From positions 5,490 through 69,489 of the forward strand of contig JBGSKQ010000034.1 in assembly GCA_041741095.1 (NCBI GenBank): DNA of 64,000 bases, read 5' to 3'. This stretch comes from UBA6168 sp041741095. GTDB taxonomy: Bacteria > Bacteroidota > Bacteroidia > Chitinophagales > Saprospiraceae. Both the position numbers and the translations under genes were made by a program. A model generated the notes under the pieces. It saw only the letters and a program-made list of their open reading frames with translations, ran no database searches and was not told where the DNA came from. Positions within the stretch are counted from its first letter, which is position 1; every line of letters starts with the position of its first letter. Below are positions 15,860 to 23,735 of the stretch, one piece after another.

Positions 15860-17575
15860 ATGAAAAATTCCATACGGCTCATTGCAGCCATTTCTTGTTT
15901 GTTTTTTTTGCAAATACTGTCCGCACAGGACGACCACGGGCACTCGCACCCCCACGATGCTGGCGGCAGCGGGAGCAGAGGGGCAGCCCAAGCGACCCAG
16001 TTCGTCGCCTACGCCGAGAGCCAGCAGTACGAGCTGACGCTGAAGCACGGCGAAATCGAGCCGGGCAAGCCCGTAGAGCTGACACTTTACGTGGCGGACT
16101 TTGCCACCAACCGCCCGCTGGAAGGCGTTGAAATAAAGGCGACGGCACAGGAAGACCCCTCACTGGCACTGTCGGTGGATGCCCACGAGCCAGGCGTGTA
16201 TCACATTGACGGCACTTTTCCGAAAGCGCAAGCCTACTCGCTTGCCTTCACCTTGAACTCGAAGGCCAACGGCGCTGACCTGCTGCTTGTGAAAAGCGTG
16301 GAGGTCGGCAAGGCGCTGCCCGGCGAGGAAGAAGCAGAGGCGCACGAAGCGGAACACCCCCATTTTGTCTGGTGGCAATGGGCGTTGGTGTTCCTCTGCG
16401 GGCTGGGCTTGGGCTTTGTGCTGTTCCGGCGCAAGCCCCGTGCGACAGTGGCACTATTGGCAGCATTGGCAATCCCCGCCGCCGTGGAGCAGGCAGGGGC
16501 ACACGGGCCGGAAGGGCACGACGAGGGCGGCAGCACAGCGGGCACCAGCGTACAGGTGCCGAAGGAGACGCAGTTCCTGTTCGACCTGCTGACGCAACGG
16601 TTGGCCGAGGGCGACTTCAAGCCATCTGTGGCGCTGTATGGTACGGTCGTCCCGGCACCGGGCGGTTTCGCCAACGTGGTCACGCCGCAGAACGGACGCA
16701 TTGCCTCGCTGAAAGTGACGCCGGGGCAAAAGATAGCTGCCGGGCAGGTGGTGGCGGTGCTGAAGCCCTCCGGCAGCCAGTCGGAGCAGGTGGGCATTGC
16801 AGCGGAAATGGGCAGGTTGCGGGTGGAAATCCAAGCGGCACAGGCTGAACTGGCCGCCGCCGAAAAAGAGTGGAGCAGATTGAAGGGCATCGCCGACGTT
16901 GCCGCCAAGAAGGACGTGCAAGCTGCCGAGGCCCGTTACAATATCGCAAAAGCGAGCATGGAGGCCCTTCAAAACGTGGCAAACGGTTCGGTGTCCGCAG
17001 CCGCCAACGGCGACATCGTGCTGAAAGCGCCCGTGGCAGGAACGGTCGGGCAGTTCACGTTGGCACCGGGCGCTGAGGTTCCGGCAGGGGTGACGCTTTT
17101 CTCCATCACCAGTTTGGGCAAGGTGTATGTGGAGGCGCAGGTCTATGACAAGGACTCGGAGGTGGTGCGTGAGGCGGAGCGGTACACCGTCACCTGCACC
17201 AACGACGACCACAAGACGGCACAGGTTCGCCTCGTGAGCGCCGCCCTGGAAGTGAACCCGACCAACCAGTCGCAGAAGGTGCTGTTCGAGTTACAGAACC
17301 CAGACGGGGAGTTCAAAATCGGGGAGTTCGTAACGCTGCAAGCCTTTCAGCGCACGAGCAACAAGAAGGTCTTCGTGCCCAACAGCGCCTTGTCGGAAAT
17401 CAACGGCAAGCCCGTGGTATTTTTGAAGGATGCGCCGGAAACATACTCGGCGAGCTATGTCTCGTTGGGCGAGGACAACGGAACACACACGGTGGTGCTG
17501 AAAGGCATCGAGGCGGGGGAACGGTTCGTGACGGCGGGGACGTATCAGGTGAAGATGATGATGTTGAATCAGTAA
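15860..17575 (+). CDS. CusB/CzcB-type periplasmic adaptor with extended N-terminal module
   Basis: A 571-residue adaptor, longer than usual. It has a signal peptide (1-23) and a His-rich segment (DDHGHSHPHD). A beta-sandwich-like N-terminal module resembles FixH/YtkA-like domains (ELTLYVADFATNRPLEGVE). An internal membrane segment follows (WWQWALVFLCGLGLGFVLF, then ATVALLAALAIPAAVEQAGA). The adaptor core is lipoyl-like (GRIASLKVTPGQKIAAGQVV), coiled coil (MGRLRVEIQAAQAELAAAEK), second lipoyl half (LKAPVAGTVGQFTLAPGAEV) and beta-barrel. It should bridge CusA and CusC; the added domain may scavenge metal. It is the last gene of the operon, 18 bases before a strong terminator. Confidence 0.87.
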   Translation: MKNSIRLIAAISCLFFLQILSAQDDHGHSHPHDAGGSGSRGAAQATQFVAYAESQQYELTLKHGEIEPGKPVELTLYVADFATNRPLEGVEIKATAQEDPSLALSVDAHEPGVYHIDGTFPKAQAYSLAFTLNSKANGADLLLVKSVEVGKALPGEEEAEAHEAEHPHFVWWQWALVFLCGLGLGFVLFRRKPRATVALLAALAIPAAVEQAGAHGPEGHDEGGSTAGTSVQVPKETQFLFDLLTQRLAEGDFKPSVALYGTVVPAPGGFANVVTPQNGRIASLKVTPGQKIAAGQVVAVLKPSGSQSEQVGIAAEMGRLRVEIQAAQAELAAAEKEWSRLKGIADVAAKKDVQAAEARYNIAKASMEALQNVANGSVSAAANGDIVLKAPVAGTVGQFTLAPGAEVPAGVTLFSITSLGKVYVEAQVYDKDSEVVREAERYTVTCTNDDHKTAQVRLVSAALEVNPTNQSQKVLFELQNPDGEFKIGEFVTLQAFQRTSNKKVFVPNSALSEINGKPVVFLKDAPETYSASYVSLGEDNGTHTVVLKGIEAGERFVTAGTYQVKMMMLNQ

Positions 17576-17593
17576 TTGTCAATATGTCCAATT

Positions 17594-17635
17594 AAAACGC
17601 CCGTTTTACATGTACGAAAACGGGCGTTTTTATTT
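17594..17635 (+). terminator. Terminator after the efflux operon
   Basis: A perfect 14-bp stem (AAAACGCCCGTTTT / AAAACGGGCGTTTT, arms 17594-17607 and 17617-17630) around a 9-base loop, followed by TATTT. With A's before and T's after, it may work in both directions. Confidence 0.85.
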
Positions 17636-17686
17636 CTACTTATTTTGCACTAAAATTGTGCATTAAAAATCAATACAAACCTTTTT

Positions 17687-17788
17687 TTGATACAATCGAA
17701 AAATTACGCCTATATCCGCATCTCCAAAGACACTTCCGACGCCGAAAATCAGCGACACGAAATCCTATCACACTTGGCCCTGACCCCC
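17687..17788 (+). pseudogene. N-terminal remnant of a serine recombinase
   Basis: From a possible TTG at 17687 the frame reads IQSKNYAYIRISKDTSDAEN, then QRHEILSHLALTP and a TAG. YAYIRISKD...ENQRHEIL is the hallmark N-terminal strand, catalytic-Ser region and helix of small serine resolvases/invertases. Only about 30 codons survive. The same frame runs on, past the TAG, into the nuclease-like frame at 17810. A C-terminal resolvase helix-turn-helix fragment lies at 33823-33977 on the other strand. Confidence 0.7.
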
Positions 17789-17809
17789 TAGAGGGGGAAT
17801 CTACTCCCC

Positions 17810-18244
17810 GTGCCATTGAATGAGTGGAGGAAGTCACGGGCAACTCCAACGCCGACGACTGCAAGCTCGCGAACTCATCGAACCCTTGCATTGTACGAAT
17901 ACCTGGGCAAGGAAAATGGCTGGAAAAATGTAGCAAGGGAGCACCCTATCCACAAATGCAATGGTTCAGCCGATATTATCTTACAGCGCCCAAGTGGACT
18001 GGTTTTTTTTGAAATCAAAACGTACAACACCTGGAAAGCTTGCGTCCGTGAGGCTGTCGGGCAGTTGTTGGAGTACAATTTTTTCCCTACCGGGAAGAGG
18101 GCCATGGAAATGGTTGTCGTCTCATCCATGCTGCCCAGTGAACAAGAACAGGCTTACTTGGAAAACCTGCGGAAGGAACTTCGACTCCCACTTTTTTACC
18201 AATGTTTCGACTTGGAATCGGTTACTTTGAGCAAAAAATATTGA
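17810..18244 (+). CDS. PD-(D/E)XK nuclease-like protein, probably N-terminally truncated
   Basis: The coding part recognisable as protein begins near TLALYEYLGKENGWKNVARE (about 17885). It contains a PD-(D/E)XK-type core: NGSADIILQRPSG (acidic residue), FFEIKTYNTW (ExK) and a following helix VREAVGQLLEYNFF. The first 25 codons from the GTG at 17810 are Arg/Thr-rich and look non-native, and the frame is continuous upstream with a resolvase remnant broken by one TAG. The true start is therefore lost or is a TTG near 17890. The fold predicts DNA cleavage or binding; the target is unknown. It is followed 9 bases later by a membrane-anchored protein gene. Confidence 0.55.
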   Translation: MPLNEWRKSRATPTPTTASSRTHRTLALYEYLGKENGWKNVAREHPIHKCNGSADIILQRPSGLVFFEIKTYNTWKACVREAVGQLLEYNFFPTGKRAMEMVVVSSMLPSEQEQAYLENLRKELRLPLFYQCFDLESVTLSKKY

Positions 18245-18253
18245 AACCCAACC

Positions 18254-19036
18254 ATGCTCAAAAAATTCAAAGCCAAGGCCCTCTATCAGGCGACCAACCG
18301 GGTGCGGACGGTAACGCTCATCGCTAAATCCGAAGCAGAAGTCGTTCTACAACTGAAACAGTCGGGCTTCTCCGAACCCTTCGAAATTACGGAAGAACTG
18401 CCCGAACCCGCCACCGATGCCCAAATCCAATACGCAAAGTCACTCCAAATTGACATCCCGTTGAACCCGAACAAAGATGATTTGTCCGCACTCATCAGCC
18501 GCAAGGTGGACAAGGATAGCGACCCGAACCCCGAACTCGTTGAGTTTGCCCTTGAAAAGGGTTTGTCGTTTTCCAAGTATATTGGAAAACGAGCCTTGTA
18601 CAACCTCGTGTTCCACAGCTTGTCAAAGGAAGACAGGATTGCATTTTTTGCATTTTCCGTGTACCGTTGGCTTTCTGAGGACAGGCATGGCAATCTCGCA
18701 AGCCACAAATACTGCGATGTTTTCTACGATTTTGCAAGGGAACAATTAAACAATGATAGCTTCATCAAATCGCTGGACAAGTATGCGGGGGCGGATTTGA
18801 GGTTTTTCGGTACGCTGCGGTTTGCGGACGGCGGGGAAACGCAAGGCGGCAGCACCAATACAATTGCCTATAAAACCTGCGCAAAATTTGTCCATGCGAG
18901 GTTTAGGACGCCAAAGACGAAAACGGCTACAATTGGCGAGCCACTTAGCGCAAGTGCCCCTGGCAAGAGCGGTTGCATGGGCTTGATTGTCGGCTTATTA
19001 GGATTGGTGTCGTTTATCTTTTTGGCGTTATTTTAG
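18254..19036 (+). CDS. Tail-anchored protein of unknown function
   Basis: A 260-residue protein. The N-terminal 45 residues form a small alpha/beta module (LIAKSEAEVVLQLKQSGFSE). Next is a short helical motif common in bacterial multidomain proteins (ATDAQIQYAKSLQIDIPLNP, then KDDLSALISRKV). A central helical region (RIAFFAFSVYRWLSED) follows. The last 20 residues are a hydrophobic tail anchor (CMGLIVGLLGLVSFIFLALF). No enzymatic motif is recognised. It is tightly packed between two PD-(D/E)XK proteins (9 bp and 9 bp gaps), suggesting one functional cassette. Confidence 0.6.
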   Translation: MLKKFKAKALYQATNRVRTVTLIAKSEAEVVLQLKQSGFSEPFEITEELPEPATDAQIQYAKSLQIDIPLNPNKDDLSALISRKVDKDSDPNPELVEFALEKGLSFSKYIGKRALYNLVFHSLSKEDRIAFFAFSVYRWLSEDRHGNLASHKYCDVFYDFAREQLNNDSFIKSLDKYAGADLRFFGTLRFADGGETQGGSTNTIAYKTCAKFVHARFRTPKTKTATIGEPLSASAPGKSGCMGLIVGLLGLVSFIFLALF

Positions 19037-19045
19037 GAGGTAGGG

Positions 19046-20029
19046 GTGTCAAATTTTGCAGTTATGAGCCTAACCCAAATGTTGTCCAGCCCATATTTCA
19101 AGGAATTAAAGGACAGGCTAAAACAGGATTTTCCACGTCCAAAAATTTCCCTTCAAGGCGAACTCCTTGCCCCTTCTAAAACTGTCAATTATGGCATCGT
19201 GGGAACTGCCTTCGATTACCTTTTCCGGTTTCGGATGGAGTGGCTCTCGAAGGATAAAGCCGTTTGCAGGGATGGTTGGGTTGCAGACTTGGCGATGCAA
19301 AGTATTAAATCGCAATTGGTAGAAAAAAGTAAAAAGCGAAAGGAAGTCCAGTTTGATGAGAAAATTTCAAAGAAAGAAAAGGGCGAATTAGCCCTCTTGC
19401 TGCGGGCAATTGAAAAAGAAAGAGCGAAGCGGTCCAGGGAGTTTAACAAGCAGCTCAGGGCCTTCTACGAAAACTCGGTTCATCAATACGAGGAAGCCAA
19501 AGCGAACCACAAATCATACCTCACGACAGGGATTATGACGGACGAGTTGGTGAAATCTTCGATTGTGCTCGCAAAGCTGGACTTGTACGCAAGGGCAGGT
19601 TATCTGGACAATAGTATTCAGACAACTCAAGAAGAAGATATTGAGGACTTGCAAAAACTGGTGTCCATCATACCCAATGAAATATTTACTCCTAAAAACA
19701 TATGTTTTCTGAACCCAGTCTTTGCTGAAGGTTCTGCGCTGTTTGGTGGGGCCGACGCAGACCTAATCGTTGACGACACCTTGATAGACATAAAAACCAC
19801 CAAGCATTTAGCGGTGGAAAGGGTTCACCTGAATCAGCTGCTATGCTATTATATTGCCTCAACCATTGGAGGGGTAAACAGCGGGCAGCACAGTTGCACC
19901 ATCAAAAACATTGGTATCTATTTTTCAAGGCATGGCATCCTATGGACGGCATCTTTATGGAAATTTGGCAACGACTTTCAATTTCGTAGGTTTACGGGGT
20001 GGTTGATTAAGTACTTGGATGAAGTTTGA
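19046..20029 (+). CDS. PD-(D/E)XK nuclease-like protein
   Basis: A 327-residue protein. A GTG start at 19046 is preferred because AGGAGGT lies just upstream; ATG at 19064 is the alternative. A charged coiled coil occupies about residues 95-160 (KKEKGELALLLRAIEKERAK). The C-terminal third holds a PD-(D/E)XK core: ALFGGADADLIVDDTLIDIK with catalytic-type D and DIK, then the helix LNQLLCYYIAS. RecB-like and restriction-like nucleases share this pattern. It ends a three-gene unit with the tail-anchored protein and the other nuclease-like gene. The role may be defence or element maintenance; the sequence does not decide. Confidence 0.6.
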   Translation: MSNFAVMSLTQMLSSPYFKELKDRLKQDFPRPKISLQGELLAPSKTVNYGIVGTAFDYLFRFRMEWLSKDKAVCRDGWVADLAMQSIKSQLVEKSKKRKEVQFDEKISKKEKGELALLLRAIEKERAKRSREFNKQLRAFYENSVHQYEEAKANHKSYLTTGIMTDELVKSSIVLAKLDLYARAGYLDNSIQTTQEEDIEDLQKLVSIIPNEIFTPKNICFLNPVFAEGSALFGGADADLIVDDTLIDIKTTKHLAVERVHLNQLLCYYIASTIGGVNSGQHSCTIKNIGIYFSRHGILWTASLWKFGNDFQFRRFTGWLIKYLDEV

Positions 20030-20630
20030 GCAGTATTTCGTCGAATAGGTTACTTTAGTCATTTCAATATGACCGTGCCGCCGACAGGGTAGGTTTACTA
20101 CACCTCGCCGCAACGTCGAGCCATGTGTCAAGCTGCGGCACTGCTGCCAGGTGGGAAGGCGGTTTTACAATCAAGGGCGTTTCTGCCGTTAAACTGGAAA
20201 ATCCTCTCTGTCGGCACATTTTCAACCGGCGTTGGCAATCCCTGACTAATTTTTTTACCTTTGACCCGTTGAACGACTGCGCACCGACCAGCCAATTTTC
20301 AATGCAAGACTCTTCCCTGCCGGTTGTTCCAAGGTTAGCAGATTGAACTGCGCCAAATTTTTAGGGATATATGCTGCCTGAAAAGCTGGATGTTTCAGCC
20401 CAATGTTATTCTGAATATAACAAATCCTTGATTTTTCCGACACCTTTTGTTGGAATCCTTTCCATTGCTTTCCGGTCATTCCTGACCCATGATTTGTCTC
20501 CCCCAGTGTAGTTCTTCATTCTGAATATTATGTTTCTATTTAATCCATGTGTACAACATGGCGGAGAACTTCGTTTTTGCTGGTTTTTTTGCATTATTTT
20601 TTACATATTCAAATACTCCATTGCTGCTTT
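20030..20630. other. 600-bp spacer without a convincing gene
   Basis: Short open frames exist on both strands but none has a family resemblance, a credible start region or biased codon use. The middle (20.2-20.5 kb) is compositionally ordinary. It may be degenerate coding sequence from the adjacent accessory cassette. Confidence 0.5.
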
Positions 20631-21020
20631 ATGAAATTGCTCAAAAAAGAAACAAAAGCATACAGCATCCTCTATTTGAAATGCCCCCGTTGCCACGTTG
20701 GCGACCTCTTTGAAACAGGCTCGTTTTCGCTTCAAAAACCATTTTACATGCCGGAGAAATGCCCCGTTTGCGGGCAACGGTATTTCCTTGAGCCTGGGTT
20801 TTACTACGGCGCGATGTTCATTTCCTATATTATGACGGGGTTTTTCAGCCTTGCCTTCACAGGGTTTTGTGTCTGGGGGTTGGGCTTAGGCATCAACGCT
20901 TCCTTTGGGCTGCTGATTTCCATTCTGACAATCCTATTTGTTTGGATTTTCAGGCTCGCCAGAGCTATCTGGATTAACTCGAACGTGCGGTATGACCCCC
21001 AGGCGGGGAATAGGCATTGA
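20631..21020 (+). CDS. DUF983 family membrane protein
   Basis: A 129-residue protein of the Bacteroidota DUF983 family: a Cys-knuckle pair (LKCPRCHVGDLF and MPEKCPVCGQRYFLEPGFYY, likely one zinc site), then two membrane helices (GAMFISYIMTGFFSLAFTGF and LLISILTILFVWIFRLARA). The start at 20631 gives the standard short basic N-terminus (MKLLKKETK). Its function is uncharacterised. It is a conserved chromosomal gene, marking the return to core-type sequence after the accessory cassette. Confidence 0.85.
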   Translation: MKLLKKETKAYSILYLKCPRCHVGDLFETGSFSLQKPFYMPEKCPVCGQRYFLEPGFYYGAMFISYIMTGFFSLAFTGFCVWGLGLGINASFGLLISILTILFVWIFRLARAIWINSNVRYDPQAGNRH

Positions 21021-21071
21021 GATATTGGGATATTCATTTGGCATCCCAGGGCCCCAACAACAAAAGCAACT

Positions 21072-21668
21072 ATGATTTTTAGAAACCTTAAATCGGGCAT
21101 TGAAGTCAACGACGAATACTTCGACACCATTTACCCCAAGCCATTGCGGGCGGTGTCTGAGTTCCATTTTACGCCCGTTGACGTTGCGCAGTACGCCGCC
21201 CGTGCCCTCGTGGAGCGCCCCGGCACAAGGGTATTGGACATCGGTTCGGGGGCGGGCAAATTTTGCCTGGTCGGGGCTGCCTGCACCGGTGGTCATTTCA
21301 CTGGTGTGGAACAGCGGGAGCACCTTTTCCAATTGTCCGAAGAAGTTGCTGTACGGTATGCCCTGCCGAACGTATCGTTCCTGCACGCCAACATCATGGA
21401 CATCCGGTTTGAAGGTTACGAGGCTTTTTATTTTTTCAACGCTTTTTATGAAAACATCAACCAAGAAAACCCGGTGGATTTTTCGTTGAAATTGGACCGA
21501 CAGCTCTACGACAGTTACTCCTTGTTCGTAAGGGGACAATTAGACCAAATGCCGCCCGGCACCAAACTGGCGACTTATTTCAGCTATTTTGACGAGATTC
21601 CGGGCAGCTATAAAGTCAGGAAAACCCGGTTCGACGGGTATTTGAAAATTTGGGAAAAGATGATTTGA
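21072..21668 (+). CDS. Class I SAM-dependent methyltransferase
   Basis: A 198-residue protein with Rossmann methyltransferase motifs. Motif I is TRVLDIGSGAGKFCLVGA (around residue 53). The acidic end of strand 2 is HFTGVEQRE. Motif III/IV is FLHANIMDIRF...AFYFFNAFYEN. Substrate is unknown; the EF-FN-FYEN region replaces the N/DPPY of nucleic-acid amino-methylases, so a small molecule or protein carboxylate is possible. The ATG at 21072 gives the usual N-terminal helix. It lies 51 bp after the DUF983 gene and 75 bp before the Ehr cluster, but shows no obvious functional link to either. Confidence 0.75.
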   Translation: MIFRNLKSGIEVNDEYFDTIYPKPLRAVSEFHFTPVDVAQYAARALVERPGTRVLDIGSGAGKFCLVGAACTGGHFTGVEQREHLFQLSEEVAVRYALPNVSFLHANIMDIRFEGYEAFYFFNAFYENINQENPVDFSLKLDRQLYDSYSLFVRGQLDQMPPGTKLATYFSYFDEIPGSYKVRKTRFDGYLKIWEKMI

Positions 21669-21743
21669 GTTTTTGCCCCGTTTGCGTACCTCCGGCATCG
21701 AAGGTTTCACGGGCTAAAATCTGACTGAAAATTTTGTTTGCAG

Positions 21744-23735
21744 ATGGATAATGTTCAACTGGTTCTTGTGTCCCTCGTGGTTTGCTTTATTGGCATGGCG
21801 CTCATCCCTGCCCTGCCCTCCGGTGCAAGGGCCACTGCCAGTTTCCTGTTCGTTTTGGCAAACGCCCTACTCACGTCCATCCCTGCGCTCCATGCGCTCA
21901 ACGGGCTGCCGATGGACGCCGTGCTGCACGGCACGCCATTCTTCGGCGACGTGCCCCTTCGCATGGACGCCATTTCCGCCTGGTTCGTGCTCATCGTCAA
22001 TTTCACCTGCATCAATGGGGCGCTGTACGGTATCGGCTACATGAAAACTTACCGGGAACAAAAAGCCAAGCTCGCCCTGCACTGGCCGCTGTTCCTGCTT
22101 TTCCAGGCCTCCATGCTTTGGGTGTGCATGTTGCAGCACGGGCTGGCGTTCCTCGTTGCCTGGGAGCTGATGTCGCTGTCGTCGCTGCTGCTCGTCATGT
22201 TCGAGCATGAAAAAAAGGAGGCCCTGCGGGCGGGCGTCAACTACATGGTGCAGATGCACGTGGGCGTGGCGCTGCTCATGGCGGCATTCATCTGGGTCTA
22301 TTTTTCGCAGGGCAGTTTCGACTTTGCCGCCATCGGCAGTTTTTTCGAAGGAAACAAAAACGCCTGGCTGTTTCTGCTTTTCTTCGGCGGCTTCGGCATC
22401 AAGGCGGGCTTCATCCCGCTGCACTCGTGGCTGCCCCATGCGCACCCGGCAGCGCCCTCGCACGTGTCGGGCGTCATGTCGGGCGTCATCGTGAAAATGG
22501 GGATTTACGGCATCCTGCGGGTGGCGCTGATGCTGGAAGACAACTGGCTGACCATCGGTGCCTCGCTGCTCGTGCTGTCGGTGCTCACGGGCTTGTACGG
22601 CATCCTGAACGCTGCCGTGCGGCGTGATTTCAAGATGATGCTGGCGTATTGCACCATCGAGAACATCGGCATCATCGGTGCGGGCATCGGGCTGTTCCTC
22701 ATCGGGAAAGGCACGGGAAACCCGGGCCTTTCCACCATTGGCCTGGCAGCCGCCCTGCTGCACACGCTGAACCATTCGCTGTACAAATCGCTGCTGTTCT
22801 TCGCCGTCGGGTCGGTCTATCAGCAAACGCACACTAGGAACATGGAAAAGCTCGGCGGGCTGGTGGGCAGGATGCCGCAGACGGCTTTTTTCTACCTCAC
22901 GGGGGCGCTCGCCATCGGCGGGCTGCCGCCGCTCAACGGCTTTGTTTCGGAGTTTTTGCTGTACAGCGGTTTTCTGTCCGGCATGCAATCAGGCAACGTT
23001 TACCTCTCCACCCTGATGATGCTCTCGCTGGCTGGGCTGGCCATCATCGGCGGCATTTCGATGCTGGCCTTCACCAAAAGTTTCGGCATCATCTTCCTGG
23101 GCAGCCCCCGGCAGCCGTTGGCGCACGAACCAGTGGAAGTGCCGCTCGTGATGCGCCTGCCGCAATACAGCATCGTGGCGCTCATGTTCGCCATTGGCTT
23201 GTTTCCCCAGTATTTTCTCGGCTGGGTGGGCAATGTAACAGGGCTTTCGGGTCAGGTGCCCGACCCGGCGATTTTTTCGAAGCTCACTTTGACGATGGGC
23301 AACGTCAGCCTTTATTCGATGGTGTTCCTTGCGCTGCTGCTACCGCTTTTTTTTATCAGAAACACGAATATGATAACCCGCCCATCGTCCATCCTGACGA
23401 CTTGGGGCTGCGGCTATGTCGCCCCGAACAGCCGGATGCAGTACACGGGCAAGTCTTTTTCAAAAACCCTGGGCAAATTGCTCGGCTTCCTCGTGGGCGA
23501 AAAAAAGCAGTACGAGGAGATTGCTCCCGGGGACATTTTCCCAAAGAAACGTCCCTACCGCTCGCATTACGCCGATTTTTTTGAAACCAAACTGATTGAA
23601 AAACTGACAAAACCCCTGCTCAAAGGCATGGACTGGTTCAAGTTCATCCAAAACGGCAGGGTACAATATTATGTGCTGTACGGGGTGCTGTTCATCCTGG
23701 TCGTGTTTTTGGGGACGTTGTTGAATTTGATTTAA
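21744..23735 (+). CDS. Ehr/Hyf-type proton-conducting membrane subunit (HyfB-like, copy 1)
   Basis: A 663-residue multi-helix protein of the NuoL/MrpA antiporter superfamily, HyfB type. Landmarks are WELMSLSSLLLVMFEHEKKE (charged helix), KAGFIPLHSWLPHAHPAAPS (Lys/His channel), MLAYCTIENIGIIGAGIGLF, LNHSLYKSLLFFAVGSVYQQ and the HyfB-like cytoplasmic tail (WGCGYVAPNSRMQYTGKSF). It should move protons or sodium across the membrane as part of the complex. The start is the ATG at 21744; a TTG two codons earlier is also possible. Its stop overlaps the start of the next gene. A decayed fragment of a close relative lies at 522-600. Confidence 0.88.
   Translation: MDNVQLVLVSLVVCFIGMALIPALPSGARATASFLFVLANALLTSIPALHALNGLPMDAVLHGTPFFGDVPLRMDAISAWFVLIVNFTCINGALYGIGYMKTYREQKAKLALHWPLFLLFQASMLWVCMLQHGLAFLVAWELMSLSSLLLVMFEHEKKEALRAGVNYMVQMHVGVALLMAAFIWVYFSQGSFDFAAIGSFFEGNKNAWLFLLFFGGFGIKAGFIPLHSWLPHAHPAAPSHVSGVMSGVIVKMGIYGILRVALMLEDNWLTIGASLLVLSVLTGLYGILNAAVRRDFKMMLAYCTIENIGIIGAGIGLFLIGKGTGNPGLSTIGLAAALLHTLNHSLYKSLLFFAVGSVYQQTHTRNMEKLGGLVGRMPQTAFFYLTGALAIGGLPPLNGFVSEFLLYSGFLSGMQSGNVYLSTLMMLSLAGLAIIGGISMLAFTKSFGIIFLGSPRQPLAHEPVEVPLVMRLPQYSIVALMFAIGLFPQYFLGWVGNVTGLSGQVPDPAIFSKLTLTMGNVSLYSMVFLALLLPLFFIRNTNMITRPSSILTTWGCGYVAPNSRMQYTGKSFSKTLGKLLGFLVGEKKQYEEIAPGDIFPKKRPYRSHYADFFETKLIEKLTKPLLKGMDWFKFIQNGRVQYYVLYGVLFILVVFLGTLLNLI

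Noticed and set aside
20125..20594. Small genes in the 20.0-20.6 kb spacer
   Set aside because: Short frames on both strands overlap each other, lack motifs and show no ribosome-binding or promoter context.
21867..22988. A 373-codon minus-strand frame inside the first antiporter gene
   Set aside because: It is antisense to a clearly conserved membrane protein and is His/Gln/Arg-rich as expected for an antisense shadow.
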